A DNA stretch of 64,000 nt from Promicromonospora sukumoe 327MFSha3.1 (GCF_000385135.1 NZ_ARQM01000014.1:186001-250000); one strand, 5' to 3'. Numbered from the stretch's first letter, positions 15,792 to 24,804 are shown. Translations and numbers: made by a program. The notes: generated from the sequence alone by a model not told the origin.

Positions 15792-16976
15792 ATGACCGAG
15801 CAGACCACCGGCGGCGTCGACCGCCGGACGTTCCTGTCCCTCAGCAGCCTCGGCGCGGCCGGCGTCGCGACCACGGCGGCCGTCGCCGGCGCGGCCCCGG
15901 CCGACGCCGTGGAGCTGGCCCGGCACCCACAGCGGGGCCTGCGGTTCGGGCGCGACGGCAAGTTCAAGATCGTCCAGTTCAACGACACCCAGGACGACGA
16001 GAAGATCGACCGCCGCACCCTCGAGCTGATGCGCGCGGTGCTCGACGACGAGCGCCCCGACGTCGTGATCCTCAACGGCGACAACATCACCGGCGGCTGC
16101 GACACCCCGCTGGAGATGCGTCAGGCCATGAACAACGTGGTGCAGCCGATGGAGGAGCGGGCCGTCCCGTGGGCGATCACGTTCGGCAACCACGACGAGG
16201 ACTCGACGCCGAACAGCGGCCTCGACGAGGCCGACATGCTGGCCTTCTACCGCTCCTACCGCTACAACGTGAACGGCCCGACGGCGCGCGGCGTCACCGG
16301 GCAGGGCAACTCGAACCTGCTGATCGAGGGCACGAACGGCCGCCCGGCGTTCAACCTGTGGCTGCTCGACTCGGGCCGGTACGCGCCCGAGACCCTGTCC
16401 GGCCAGGACTTCGACGGCTACCCCCACTGGGACTGGCTGCGCATGGACCAGGTCAAGTGGTACTACGACACGTCGGTGCAGATCGAGCGCAAGGCCGGGT
16501 ACGTGGTGCCGGCCCTCATGTTCATCCACATCCCGCTGTGGGAGTACCGGTTCATGTGGTTCGGCTCGGTCGACGGGCGCACCGACGCCGACCACGAGCG
16601 CGGCAGGGCGCGGCACCGCATCGACGGCGAGCGCAACGAGGACGAGTGCCCGGGGCCGTTCAACTCCGGCATGTTCTCGGCGATCCAGCACCGGGGCGAC
16701 GTCCGCGGCGTGTTCTGCGGCCACGACCACGTGAACACCTACTCGGGTGACTACTACGGCGTGCTGCTCGGGTACGCGGGCAACACCGGGTTCGGCACGT
16801 ACGGCCTGGGCGGCGCCGAGCGCAACCGGCTGCGCGGCGCGCGCGTCTACGACCTCGACGAGTCGGTCGACGGCGTGCTGGCCGGCACCCGGATGCGGTT
16901 CGCCGGCGAGTTCGGCATCGACCTGACCGCCGACGACCAGTGGATCGAGCCGCTCCCGCTGCCCCGGGGCAAGTAG
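15792..16976 (+). CDS. Tat-exported metallophosphoesterase
   Basis: 394 aa. The N-terminus has a Tat signal (DRRTFLSLSS, then an Ala-rich hydrophobic region ending near ADAVEL). The calcineurin-like phosphoesterase motifs follow in order: KIVQFNDTQDD, VILNGDN, ITFGNHDED and, near the end, VFCGHDHVN. The first motif has Gln where many family members have the DxH histidine, as in some Dcr2-like actinobacterial proteins, which may change the metal site. It acts outside the membrane on a phosphoester, perhaps for phosphate salvage. The gene stands alone and ends in a 48-bp perfect palindrome. Confidence 0.85.
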   Translation: MTEQTTGGVDRRTFLSLSSLGAAGVATTAAVAGAAPADAVELARHPQRGLRFGRDGKFKIVQFNDTQDDEKIDRRTLELMRAVLDDERPDVVILNGDNITGGCDTPLEMRQAMNNVVQPMEERAVPWAITFGNHDEDSTPNSGLDEADMLAFYRSYRYNVNGPTARGVTGQGNSNLLIEGTNGRPAFNLWLLDSGRYAPETLSGQDFDGYPHWDWLRMDQVKWYYDTSVQIERKAGYVVPALMFIHIPLWEYRFMWFGSVDGRTDADHERGRARHRIDGERNEDECPGPFNSGMFSAIQHRGDVRGVFCGHDHVNTYSGDYYGVLLGYAGNTGFGTYGLGGAERNRLRGARVYDLDESVDGVLAGTRMRFAGEFGIDLTADDQWIEPLPLPRGK

Positions 16977-16980
16977 CCGC

Positions 16981-17028
16981 ACGTGTCAGACGTACAGGTC
17001 ACCCGGGTGACCTGTACGTCTGACACGT
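16981..17028. terminator. 48-bp perfect palindrome, GTGTCAGAC family, copy 1
   Basis: A perfect 48-bp inverted repeat starts 4 bases after the metallophosphoesterase stop. Each arm reads ACGTGTCAGACGTACAGG and then TCACCC, with no loop. Related copies are at 24805 and 38689. There is no T-tract. The position fits a terminator; the shared sequence suggests a dispersed palindromic repeat. Confidence 0.8.
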
Positions 17029-17062
17029 CGGAGGGGTGTTTCCCGGATGAGAAAATGACCAT

Positions 17063-17779
17063 ATGGCTGAGCTCCTCGCGGTCTGTCGCGTGTACGTCCT
17101 GCATCCCGATCCCGGCACCGTGGGCGTCACGGCCATCGACAAGCGTCCGGTGGAGGGGCGGGTCAAGGTGCGGCCGTACGGCCTGTACGCGGACGTGCAG
17201 GCCGACCGGGCCAACCACGGCGGCCTCGACCAGGCGGTCTACGCCTATGCGCAGGAGGACGCCGACTACTGGGGCGCCGAGCTGGACCGCGAGATCACGC
17301 CCGGGCTCTTCGGCGAGAACCTGCGGGTCAGCGGCCTGGACGTGAACGGCGCGGTGATCGGCGAGCACTGGCGGATCGGCTCGGCCCTGCTGGAGGTCAC
17401 GCAGCCCCGCACCCCCTGCCAGACCTTCGGCCGCCGACTCGGCGAGCAGCGCTGGGTGCGCCGGTTCACGCAGGCCAACCGCACGGGCGCGTACCTGCGT
17501 GTGGTCGAGAACGGCGACCTCGGCGCGGGCGACACCGTCGAGGTGGTGCACCACCCCCTGCACGGCGTGACCGTCGCGGACTGGTTCGGCGCGCAGTACG
17601 GCCTGGCGCGCGCGGCGCGGGACGCCGCCGGCTCCGACGGCGCGGACACCCCGGCCGCCGAGAGCCTGGAGGAGCTCGCGCAGCGCCTGCTGAACGCGCA
17701 CGCCGCGGGCGAGCTCCGGCTCAGCGTCGACATGCACCGCCGCAGCGAGCAGGCCGCGGCGCGCGCCGTCGTCGACTGA
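17063..17779 (+). CDS. MOSC domain protein (YiiM-like)
   Basis: 238 aa. The MOSC core is visible: VRPYGLYADVQADRANHGGLDQAVYAY, then ITPGLFGENLRVSGLDVNGAVIGEHWRIG, and the signature QPRTPCQTFGRR whose Cys carries sulfur/molybdenum-related chemistry in the family. The C-terminal helical region (SLEELAQRLLNAHAAGELRLS) is as in YiiM, a 6-hydroxylaminopurine-resistance type protein. It is likely a soluble molybdenum-cofactor-dependent reductase or cofactor carrier. It stands alone between two palindromic terminators. Confidence 0.85.
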   Translation: MAELLAVCRVYVLHPDPGTVGVTAIDKRPVEGRVKVRPYGLYADVQADRANHGGLDQAVYAYAQEDADYWGAELDREITPGLFGENLRVSGLDVNGAVIGEHWRIGSALLEVTQPRTPCQTFGRRLGEQRWVRRFTQANRTGAYLRVVENGDLGAGDTVEVVHHPLHGVTVADWFGAQYGLARAARDAAGSDGADTPAAESLEELAQRLLNAHAAGELRLSVDMHRRSEQAAARAVVD

Positions 17780-17825
17780 CGGGTACCGCCCCGGCTCGCC
17801 TGCTTCTTCCTCCGGGGTAAGCCAT

Positions 17826-17888
17826 GCGCAGCCGGGTGGGTAACGCTGGCGTAGCACTGCTACCTCTCCGTTACCCACCCAGCCGCGC
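17826..17888. terminator. Long convergent hairpin with inner hairpin
   Basis: 20-bp arms (17826-17845 and 17869-17888, two mismatches) enclose a second small hairpin GTAGCA-C-TGCTAC at 17851. It lies between the convergent MOSC and DUF6194 genes and could end both transcripts. Confidence 0.75.
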
Positions 17889-17905
17889 AAGCGTTCCCCC
17901 GGACC

Positions 17906-18430
17906 TCACGCGCGACGCTCGAAGCGGGCCCGTGCGGCGTCGTGCGCGTCCCGCAGGAGAGCGAGCACGGTCTCGCCGGTCGCGGGCCCGGGATTGACGA
18001 CGGCGATCCAGCCGGCCGCCCCGTACACCGGGTGCGGCAGGACGACGTCGGCGGCGTCGGGCGGCGTGGCCGGCCCGACCTCCGCGGCCTGCCGCTCGAC
18101 GGCGCCGGGTCCGACGGCGCTGGGCTCGACGGCGCCGGTGAGCTCCGCCGCCCGCGCCCGGCCGACGTGGACGTTGACCCGCCAGCGCCCCGCGGGATCC
18201 AGGTTCGAGGTGGCGTCGTCCGGGTAGTTCTTGGTGACGATGGTCCCGTACGGCTGCACGTTCCGCGGCATCTCACCGTCCGGGGCGTAGTAGAAGAATG
18301 CGTCGCCCCAGGCCAGCTCGGGAACCGTGGGGTCGCCGGCGTCCGGGGCTACGACGAGCGCGCCGTCGAGGTCACGCACCGCCGCGATGATCTGGTCGAT
18401 GGTCGGGCCGGTACTCTGCGAGAGGTCCAT
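17906..18430 (-). CDS. DUF6194 family protein
   Basis: 174 aa soluble protein. The family pattern is TIDQIIAAVRDLDGALVV, then ELAWGDAFFYYAPDGEMP, YGTIVTKNYPDDATSNLDPAGRWRVNV, and the end ADVVLPHPVYGAAGWIAVVNPG. Function is unknown; the fold is thought to resemble MmcQ/YjbR-like DNA-binding domains, which is not certain. The middle (residues 105-130) has an Ala/Val/Gly-rich insert (GAVEPSAVGPGAVE). GATGCT lies 6 bases before the ATG on the minus strand, so a leaderless mRNA is likely. It shares a 42-base divergent region with a MerR regulator that may control it. Confidence 0.8.
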   Translation of the reverse strand: MDLSQSTGPTIDQIIAAVRDLDGALVVAPDAGDPTVPELAWGDAFFYYAPDGEMPRNVQPYGTIVTKNYPDDATSNLDPAGRWRVNVHVGRARAAELTGAVEPSAVGPGAVERQAAEVGPATPPDAADVVLPHPVYGAAGWIAVVNPGPATGETVLALLRDAHDAARARFERRA

Positions 18431-18434
18431 GGTT

Positions 18435-18457
18435 CAAGCATCACCTTCAAGTGCTTG
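18435..18457. promoter_or_regulatory. Inverted repeat CAAGCA-N11-TGCTTG, candidate MerR operator
   Basis: The 42 bases between the divergent DUF6194 and MerR genes hold CAAGCA and TGCTTG spaced by 11, plus a TTCAAG direct repeat. A dyad between closely spaced divergent starts next to a MerR gene fits an autoregulatory operator. Confidence 0.5.
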
Positions 18458-18472
18458 TGTGGGGTTGAGCGA

Positions 18473-19303
18473 ATGACACCCGAGGTCTCCCGGCCGCTGC
18501 GCACGGCCGACGTCGCGCGGGAGTCCGGCTGGTCCGTGCAGCAGGTCCGGGACCTGGAGCGGCTGGGCGTCATCCCGCCCGCCACCCGGGCCGCGAACGG
18601 CTACCGGTCGTACGCCCCGGTGCACGTCCAGGCACTGCGGGCGTACCGCGGGCTGGCGAGCGCGGCGGGTCCGGTCGACGCGCGCCGCCTGCTCGCCGAG
18701 GCGCTCACCGGGAGCGTGGCCGACGCCGCCGCCGCGGTCGGTGCTGTGCACGTCCGGCTGGCCCGGGACCGCGACGAGGCCCTCCGGGCGCGGGAGGCGC
18801 TCGGCGCCATCCAGCGCGAGGCGACCGAGCGCGAGGCGACCGAGGACGGGGTGACCAAGGGTGAGGCGATCGAGGTCGAGCGGACCGGGGCGGCCCGGGC
18901 GGGCCGCCCCGCGCCGGCCGACCCGGCATCGGCCGATCCCGCCGACGTCCTCACGATCACGCAGCTCGCCGCCGCCCTCGGGGTGCGCACGTCCACGCTC
19001 CGGTTCTGGGAGCAGGAGGGACTCGTGGCGCCGGAGCGCGTGACGTCGCTGCGTGCCCGGCAGTACGGGCCGGCCGCCGTCAACGAGGCGCGCATCGTGG
19101 CGGCGCTGCGCGCCAGCGGTTACGGCGTCCCTGCCGTCCGCGACGTCGTCGCGATGCTGCGCCGCCTCCCGGGCGTGGACGAGGGGATCGCCCGGGCCGG
19201 GCAGATCCTGGACCGCCGGCTCGACCAGATCGCGGCCCGCACGGTCGCCCTGCTGCGCGCGGGCACGGACCTGGCCGACCTCGTCACCTCGCGGGGTGCA
19301 TGA
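18473..19303 (+). CDS. MerR family regulator with two HTH domains
   Basis: 276 aa with two MerR-type DNA-binding segments. The first, near residues 8-55, is RTADVARESGWSVQQVRDLERLGVIPP followed by NGYRSYAP. The second, near 158-215, is LTITQLAAALGVRTSTLRFWEQEGLVAPER followed by LRARQYGPAAVNEARIVAALR. A Glu/Thr-rich linker with a short repeat (REATEREATEDGVTKGEA) joins them. Ordinary MerR proteins have one HTH and a dimerisation coil, so two fused HTH units could let one chain cover a full dyad. The ATG at 18473 has only a weak site (GGGGTTGAG) upstream. No Cys effector site is apparent. Confidence 0.82.
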   Translation: MTPEVSRPLRTADVARESGWSVQQVRDLERLGVIPPATRAANGYRSYAPVHVQALRAYRGLASAAGPVDARRLLAEALTGSVADAAAAVGAVHVRLARDRDEALRAREALGAIQREATEREATEDGVTKGEAIEVERTGAARAGRPAPADPASADPADVLTITQLAAALGVRTSTLRFWEQEGLVAPERVTSLRARQYGPAAVNEARIVAALRASGYGVPAVRDVVAMLRRLPGVDEGIARAGQILDRRLDQIAARTVALLRAGTDLADLVTSRGA

Positions 19304-19338
19304 GCGAGGCCCTCGGGCCGCCCGGGCGGCGTCTCCTT

Positions 19339-19394
19339 CGAAGCCTAAGTTTCTCCGCTCTGAGCCGCGTCAAAGCGAAGAAACTTAGGCCTCG
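19339..19394. terminator. 21-bp-arm hairpin after the MerR gene
   Basis: Arms 19339-19359 and 19374-19394 (CCTAAGTTTCT core, two mismatches) enclose a 14-base loop. It is notably more AT-rich than its surroundings and lies 35 bases after the MerR stop. Confidence 0.7.
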
Positions 19395-19488
19395 TGGGGA
19401 AGTGTCCGCGGGCAGATCGGGCAGATCGGACGCCACGCAGCGATCAGCAACCCGCCGCCCGCGCTCCGCGCTCCACGCTCCGCGCTCC

Positions 19489-19552
19489 GCGGTGAACGTA
19501 GGGTTCGTCGCCCCGAGAGCCGCTTTGGAGCGACGAACCCTACGTTCGCCGC
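19489..19552. terminator. 23-bp-arm hairpin in the MerR/PH-domain convergent gap
   Basis: Arms 19489-19511 and 19530-19552 pair with one G-T wobble around an 18-base loop. Just upstream is a CGCTCC-type direct repeat, and GAGCGTAGGGTCGGTCGCTC near 19577 echoes the arm. The 320-base gap from 19304 to 19623 contains these two hairpins and no gene that I can see. Confidence 0.7.
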
Positions 19553-19623
19553 AGGCCGCACTCGCGGCGGGTGCACCGAGCGTAGGGTCGGTCGCTCCAC
19601 ACGGGGCCGTGCGCGCAGCGGGG

Positions 19624-20115
19624 TCAGTCGTCGCTGAGCTGCTGGCCCTGGCGCACCAGGTCCTGCAGGGTGCGCTGCACCTGCTCGACGTCGGGCACGT
19701 CGTCGAGCACCATGCCCGGCTGGTCGGTGCCGTCGGAGATCACGAGGGTGCCGCAGCCGAAGATCCGGTCGCTGAGCTGCTTCTCGAACGTGACGTTGTT
19801 GATCCGGTACAGCGGGATGTCGCGGCCGGTCTGCGTCAGGATGCCGGTGCGCAGCGCGACCCGCTGGTTGGTGATGATGTAGCGGGTGGTGCGCCAGCGC
19901 AGGAACGGACCCGCGGACGCGACCAGGCCGAGCACCACGAGGAGCGCCGTCGCGACCCACAGCACGATCGGGTCGATCGGCAGCGGCAGCACCCACATCG
20001 CGATCAGCACGGCGATCAGCAGCAGGAGCAGCAGGATCGGCTTGACGACCTTCTTCGGGTGAGTGCGGAGCTGCATCACGATGGTCTCGCCTTCGGCGAG
20101 GTGCTCTTCCCTCAT
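19624..20115 (-). CDS. PH domain-containing membrane protein
   Basis: 163 aa. A short cytoplasmic start (MREEHLAEGETIVMQLRTHPKK) leads into two membrane segments (ILLLLLLIAVLIAMWVLPL and IVLWVATALLVVLGLVA). A bacterial PH domain follows: RWRTTRYIITNQRVALRTGILTQTGRDIPLYRINNVTFEKQ and GTLVISDGTDQPGMVLDDVPDVEQVQ. Such bPH_2 proteins are common in actinobacteria; their function is not established. CAGTAT lies 7 bases before the ATG, so it probably has its own promoter although the phosphatase gene is just upstream on the same strand. Confidence 0.88.
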   Translation of the reverse strand: MREEHLAEGETIVMQLRTHPKKVVKPILLLLLLIAVLIAMWVLPLPIDPIVLWVATALLVVLGLVASAGPFLRWRTTRYIITNQRVALRTGILTQTGRDIPLYRINNVTFEKQLSDRIFGCGTLVISDGTDQPGMVLDDVPDVEQVQRTLQDLVRQGQQLSDD

Positions 20116-20148
20116 GCCGCGAATACTGCCTTACTGGGCCAATTGGAT

Positions 20149-20802
20149 CTACTGTGCGGCAAGGTTCCATCCCTCGATGGTGCGCAGGCCGTGCCCGTAC
20201 CCCAGCAGGCAGACGGCGGCGGTGCCCAGCTCGAACCGGGCGCCGAGCCGCGGGTCGACGCCGAGCCACACCGTGGCGAGCACCCGCAGCAGGTGCCCGT
20301 GCGCGACCAGCAGCACGTGGCCGCCGGTCAGCGACTGCTCCGCCCGCGCGATCACCCGCGCGGCGCGCACGGCGACCTGGTCCAGCGTCTCGCCGGGACG
20401 CCCGTCGCCGTGGTCGGCCGACGGCGGCAGCACCCGCACGCCGTCCTCGAAGATCTGGAAGTCGCGGCCCAGCAGCTCGGACACGTCGCGCGAGGTACGG
20501 CCGTCGACGGGCCCGTAGTCCCACTCGGCCAGGTCCTCGTCGACGACGGCGCCGGGGTGGCCCACGATCTCCGCCGTCCGCCGCGCGCGCTCGCGCGGGG
20601 ACGTGAGGACGGCCGCGAACTCGTAGTCGGCGAGCGTCGCGCCGGCGGACCGGGCCTGGCGTTCGCCGTCCTCCGTGAGCGGCAGGTCGGTGCGTCCGGT
20701 GTGCTGGCCGCTCGCGCTCCACTCGGTCTGCCCGTGCCGGAGCAGCACGAGCTGCGGTTCGCTCGGGGGCCGCAGGGCCGGCGGCATCGTCTCGTCGGGC
20801 AT
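20149..20802 (-). CDS. Histidine phosphatase family protein
   Basis: 217 aa. The motif VLLRHGQTEWSASGQHTGRTDLPLT carries the catalytic RHG histidine. The other core residues appear in LTSPRERARRTAE, in LAEWDYGPVDGRT, and in VLLVAHGHLLRVLA with the second histidine. It matches phosphoglycerate-mutase-like broad phosphatases; the substrate is unknown. The long upstream frame to 21492 is a shadow of the AraC gene. GATGCT lies 6 bases before the ATG at 20802, again leaderless in appearance. Confidence 0.88.
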   Translation of the reverse strand: MPDETMPPALRPPSEPQLVLLRHGQTEWSASGQHTGRTDLPLTEDGERQARSAGATLADYEFAAVLTSPRERARRTAEIVGHPGAVVDEDLAEWDYGPVDGRTSRDVSELLGRDFQIFEDGVRVLPPSADHGDGRPGETLDQVAVRAARVIARAEQSLTGGHVLLVAHGHLLRVLATVWLGVDPRLGARFELGTAAVCLLGYGHGLRTIEGWNLAAQ

Positions 20803-20958
20803 GGGACGAGCATCCTGCGTCCGGGGGCCCTGCGCACCCCTGGCGACCGGCGTGGCGGCATGATCGGTAAAGGAACACCCCCTGACCTGCTCAAACACGC
20901 CACGGACAACACGCCGGGCCGACACCCCCGATCCTGGTGCGTGCCGGGTGCCGCGCCC

Positions 20959-20964
20959 TACTGT
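20959..20964 (+). promoter_or_regulatory. Leaderless-type -10 element TACTGT
   Basis: TACTGT ends 7 bases before GTG 20972, which decides the start of the AraC-family gene. Confidence 0.5.
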
Positions 20965-20971
20965 GGGGCCC

Positions 20972-21964
20972 GTGAGCCGTGCCACCCCGGCGTCGCGCGG
21001 CGCCGTCGACCGCTTCTCCACGCGAGGCGTGCCCGCGGCCCGGCGGATCGAGCTGTGGGAGGAGCACAACGCCGACGCCCTGGTGGCGCTCCGGTGCCGC
21101 ATGCTCGAGGAGGAGGCGCTGGAGGCGTCCGAGGCGAACCTGCAGCTCGACCGGCTGCACCTGGCGCACGTCGAGGCCAGCCCGCACGCCGTCGAGCGCA
21201 CGGCCCGCACGGTCCGCACCCGGCCCACGGAGTCCGTGGCCCTGTACTTCACGCTCCGGGGCGAGGCGTACTTCCACCACGACGACGGCGTCCGCCGGCT
21301 GCGCCCGGGCCAGCTCCTGGTGTGCGACGCCGACCGGCCGTTCCTGCGCGGGTTCTCCCAGGGGCTGGAGGAGCTCGCGATGAAGGTCCCGTACGACGTG
21401 TTCCGGTCCGCGGGCGGCACCATGCCGCGCCCCGCCCGGGTGATCGACTTCGGCACCCCCGGCGCGGACCCGAACCCGGACCCGAACGCCAACCCCTACG
21501 CCGCGGCCCTCGCCGAGCTCGTCGCGCGCGCCGTCGGGCCCGACGGCGACGGTGTGGCCGACGAGGACGCCGCGCTCGACCTGGTGACGGCGGCGCTGGC
21601 CGAGCCCGAGGCGTCACAGGCCGCGGGCGCGCACTTCGCCGCGGCCGAGCGGTACGTGCGGCAGTGGCTGCGCGACCCGACGATGTCGGCGCGCCGGATC
21701 GCCGACGCGATCGGCCTCAGCGAGCGGCAGCTCTCCCGCGTGCTCGCGGAGCACGGCACGAGCGTGCCGCGGCTGATCGCCCGGCGGCGCGTGGAGATGG
21801 CGAGCCGCATGCTGCGCATGCCGTCGTACGCGGAGCAGACCGTCGAGGCGATCGGCCTGCGCTGCGGGTTCTCGTCGGCCGCGCAGTTCTCCCGCGTGTT
21901 CCGGGAGCAGTCGGGCATGTCGCCGTCGGAGGCCCGGCGGTACGCCCTCGCAGCCAGGGCTTGA
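20972..21964 (+). CDS. AraC family transcriptional regulator
   Basis: 330 aa. The N-terminal two thirds is an AraC_binding_2-like cupin region (TESVALYFTLRGEAYFHHDDGVRRLRPGQLLVCDADRPF). The C-terminal 100 residues are the paired HTH domain: MSARRIADAIGLSERQLSRVLAEHG and TVEAIGLRCGFSSAAQFSRVFREQSGMSPSEAR. GTG 20972 is chosen over the upstream GTG 20948 because of the TACTGT element. The gene is 65 bases upstream of the aromatic hydroxylase and co-directional, so it is the likely regulator of the following catabolic and uptake genes, perhaps sensing a phenolic compound (inference). Confidence 0.88.
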   Translation: MSRATPASRGAVDRFSTRGVPAARRIELWEEHNADALVALRCRMLEEEALEASEANLQLDRLHLAHVEASPHAVERTARTVRTRPTESVALYFTLRGEAYFHHDDGVRRLRPGQLLVCDADRPFLRGFSQGLEELAMKVPYDVFRSAGGTMPRPARVIDFGTPGADPNPDPNANPYAAALAELVARAVGPDGDGVADEDAALDLVTAALAEPEASQAAGAHFAAAERYVRQWLRDPTMSARRIADAIGLSERQLSRVLAEHGTSVPRLIARRRVEMASRMLRMPSYAEQTVEAIGLRCGFSSAAQFSRVFREQSGMSPSEARRYALAARA

Positions 21965-22028
21965 TACTTTCCGCCGACATTCATGGTCAGCCCTTTTCCC
22001 AGGTCGGGGCGCACGGCACCCTGTGCGC

Positions 22029-23870
22029 ATGCCTGAGTTCGACGACGGTCAGACCGAGACCGCACTGCCCAGCCACGCCGCGACCGGCCCGACCCCGGAG
22101 GCCGCCGACGTCGTCGTCGAGACCGACGTGCTGGTCGTGGGTTCCGGCCCGGCGGGCGCGTCGGCGGCCCTGTTCCTGTCCAGCCTCGGTGTCAGCACGA
22201 TCATGATCACCAAGTACCGCTGGACGGCGAACACGCCCCGCGCGCACATCACCAACCAGCGCACCATGGAGATCTTCCGCGACCTGGGCATCGAGGACCA
22301 GGTGCTCGCGGACGCGACGCCGCACGAGCTGGTCGGCGACACGGTGTTCTGCACGACGATCGCGGGCGAGGAGATCGGCCGCATCCTCACCTGGGAGACG
22401 CACCCCGCCCGCGAGGCGGACGCGCGGCTCGCCTCGCCGTCGCTCACGGTGGACATCCCGCAGACCTACCTCGAGCCGATCCTGGTGAAGAACGCCTCCC
22501 AGCGGGGCGCCCAGTCACGGTTCTCCACGGAGTACCTGGGCCACACGCAGGACGCCGACGGCGTCAGCACGCGCGTGCTCGACCGTGTCACCGGCACCGA
22601 GTACACGATCCGCTCGAAGTACCTGATCGGCGGCGACGGCGCCCGCTCCCAGGTGGCGGCCGACATCGGCCTGCCCATGGAGGGCGCGATGGACATCGCC
22701 GGCTCCATGAACATCACGTTCAAGGCCGACCTCACGCATCTCGTGGGGCACCGCCCGTCCGTCCTGTACTGGGTGCTGCAGCCCGGGTCCGACGTCGGCG
22801 GCATCGGCGCGGGCCTGGTGCGCATGGTGCGGCCGTGGAACGAGTGGCTCATCGTCTGGGGTTACGACATCGCGGGCGAGCCGCCGCAGCTCGACGACGC
22901 CGCGGCCGCGGAGATCGTGCGCCAGCTCGTGGGCGTCGACGACCTGGACGTCGAGATCACGGGCTACTCGCTGTGGGGCAACAACCAGATGTACGCCACG
23001 CACCTCCAGCAGGGCCGCGTCTTCTGTGCGGGCGACGCCGTGCACCGGCACCCGCCGAGCAACGGCCTCGGGTCCAACACGTCGGTCCAGGACTCCTACA
23101 ACCTGGCCTGGAAGATCGCCGCCGTGCTGAACGGCCAGGCGGCGCCGTCGCTGCTGGACACGTACTCGGCCGAGCGCGCCCCCGTCGCCGAGCAGATCGT
23201 GCTGCGCGCCAACAAGTCGGGCGGCGAGTTCCGGTTCATGGAGGTGCTCGGAGTCCTCGACGCCGAGACGCCGGAGGCGATGCAGGCCGCGATCGACGAG
23301 CGCAAGGCGAACACCCCCGCGGGTGCCGCCAAGCGCGCCGCGCTCGTGGAGGCCATGGACCTCAAGCACTACGAGTTCAACGCGCACGGCGTGGACATGG
23401 GCCAGTTCTACGAGTCGGCCGCGATCGTGCCCGACGGGTCGCCGAGGCCCGTGGACGAGCGCGACGACCCCGAGCTCTACTACAAGCAGTCCACGGTGCC
23501 AGGCGCGCGGTTCCCGCACGTCTGGGTCGCCGACGTGCACGGCCACAAGCGCTCGACGCACGACCTGGTCCCGTACGGCCAGTTCACGCTGGTCACGGGC
23601 ATCGCGGGCGAGGCGTGGGCCGACGCCGCGGCGAAGGTCGCGGACGAGCTGGGCGTGCCGCTGGAGGCCGTCGTCATCGGGCCGGGCCGCGACGTCATCG
23701 ACACCTACTACGACTGGGCCCGGATGCGGGGCGTCGAGGAGTCGGGTGCGATCCTCGTGCGTCCTGACTCCCACGTCGCGTGGCGCGCGCAGACCCTGGC
23801 CGACGACCCGGCCGGGGCACTGGGCGACGCGCTGCGGTCGGTCCTCGGCCGGGGCGGGCAGCATGGCTGA
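22029..23870 (+). CDS. FAD-dependent phenol-type monooxygenase (TfdB-like)
   Basis: 613 aa class A flavin hydroxylase. FAD motif [17 protein letters not shown] begins near residue 34, the DG motif is in [13 protein letters not shown], and the GD motif region is [32 protein letters not shown] near 333. The C-terminal thioredoxin-like domain is present ([16 protein letters not shown]). Closest in pattern are 2,4-dichlorophenol and related phenol hydroxylases. The dioxygenase gene overlaps its end by 8 bases. A partner making hydroxyquinol by ortho-hydroxylation of resorcinol or a similar phenol is the natural reading, but the substrate is inferred. A GCGCAC/GTGCGC hairpin lies against the ATG. 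Confidence 0.88.
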   Translation: MPEFDDGQTETALPSHAATGPTPEAADVVVETDVLVVGSGPAGASAALFLSSLGVSTIMITKYRWTANTPRAHITNQRTMEIFRDLGIEDQVLADATPHELVGDTVFCTTIAGEEIGRILTWETHPAREADARLASPSLTVDIPQTYLEPILVKNASQRGAQSRFSTEYLGHTQDADGVSTRVLDRVTGTEYTIRSKYLIGGDGARSQVAADIGLPMEGAMDIAGSMNITFKADLTHLVGHRPSVLYWVLQPGSDVGGIGAGLVRMVRPWNEWLIVWGYDIAGEPPQLDDAAAAEIVRQLVGVDDLDVEITGYSLWGNNQMYATHLQQGRVFCAGDAVHRHPPSNGLGSNTSVQDSYNLAWKIAAVLNGQAAPSLLDTYSAERAPVAEQIVLRANKSGGEFRFMEVLGVLDAETPEAMQAAIDERKANTPAGAAKRAALVEAMDLKHYEFNAHGVDMGQFYESAAIVPDGSPRPVDERDDPELYYKQSTVPGARFPHVWVADVHGHKRSTHDLVPYGQFTLVTGIAGEAWADAAAKVADELGVPLEAVVIGPGRDVIDTYYDWARMRGVEESGAILVRPDSHVAWRAQTLADDPAGALGDALRSVLGRGGQHG

Positions 23871-24744
23871 GCCCGACGCCGAGCAGTCCGCCCGCGAGCA
23901 GGAGCTGGTCGAGCGGGTCGCGGCGTCGTTCGCGGGTGCGGACGACGAGCGCCTGGCGACGGTCATGCAGTCGCTGACCCGGCACCTGCACGCGTTCCTG
24001 CGCGAGGTGCGGCTCACCGAGGACGAGTGGAACCAGGGCATCGCGTTCCTCACCGCCGCCGGGCACATCACCGACGACAAGCGGCAGGAGTTCATCCTGC
24101 TGTCCGACGTGCTGGGCGCCTCCATGCAGACCATCGCGATCAACAACGTGGCCCACGCGGACGCGACGGAGGCCACGGTGTTCGGCCCGTTCTTCGTGGA
24201 CGACGCACCGCGGATCGAGAACGGCGGCGACATCGCGGGCGGCGCGACCGGCCAGCCCTGCTGGGTGGAGGGTACGGTCACCGACACCGCGGGCAACCGC
24301 GTGCCGGGCGCGCGCATCGAGGTGTGGGAGGCGGACGAGGACGGCTTCTACGACGTCCAGTACGGCGACGACCGCACCTCCGGCCGCGCGCACCTCTTCA
24401 CCGACGACGACGGCGGCTACCGCTTCTGGGGCGTCACGCCCACGCCGTACCCGATCCCGCACGACGGACCGGTCGGCGCCCTGCTCGCGGCGTCCGGCCG
24501 CTCGCCCATGCGGGCCGCGCACCTGCACTTCATGGTGACGGCGCCCGGGCTGCGCACGCTGGTGACCCACATCTTCGTGCGCGGTGACGAGCTGCTGGCG
24601 TCGGACTCCGTGTTCGGCGTCAAGGACTCGCTCGTCATGGACTTCGAGGAGCTGCCGGCGGGCACCCCGGCACCCGGCGACCGCGCGGTCGAGGGCCCAT
24701 GGTCCCGCACCCGCTTCGACGTAGTCCTGGCCCCGGCCGACTGA
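23863..24744 (+). CDS. Hydroxyquinol 1,2-dioxygenase (intradiol)
   Basis: 293 aa. The N-terminal helical linker domain ([35 protein letters not shown]) and the beta-sandwich catalytic domain are both present. The four Fe(III) ligands are visible at Tyr163 (DGFYDVQY), Tyr196 ([12 protein letters not shown]), His220 and His222 (AAHLHF). The [10 protein letters not shown] and [12 protein letters not shown] motifs are those of hydroxyquinol rather than catechol dioxygenases. It opens hydroxyquinol to maleylacetate. The start overlaps the monooxygenase gene. Maleylacetate reductase, the next step, is not in the window. Confidence 0.9.
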   Translation: MAEPDAEQSAREQELVERVAASFAGADDERLATVMQSLTRHLHAFLREVRLTEDEWNQGIAFLTAAGHITDDKRQEFILLSDVLGASMQTIAINNVAHADATEATVFGPFFVDDAPRIENGGDIAGGATGQPCWVEGTVTDTAGNRVPGARIEVWEADEDGFYDVQYGDDRTSGRAHLFTDDDGGYRFWGVTPTPYPIPHDGPVGALLAASGRSPMRAAHLHFMVTAPGLRTLVTHIFVRGDELLASDSVFGVKDSLVMDFEELPAGTPAPGDRAVEGPWSRTRFDVVLAPAD

Positions 24745-24804
24745 CAGCACGACCGCACCACCGGAACCACCAGCACCAAGCACCACCGGCAAGCCGCAAT
24801 CCCG

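Noticed and set aside
20149-21492. Extended minus-strand frame adding 230 residues to the histidine phosphatase
   Set aside because: The extension is antisense to the AraC gene and unrelated to the family; ATG 20802 with GATGCT 6 bases upstream fits the normal length.
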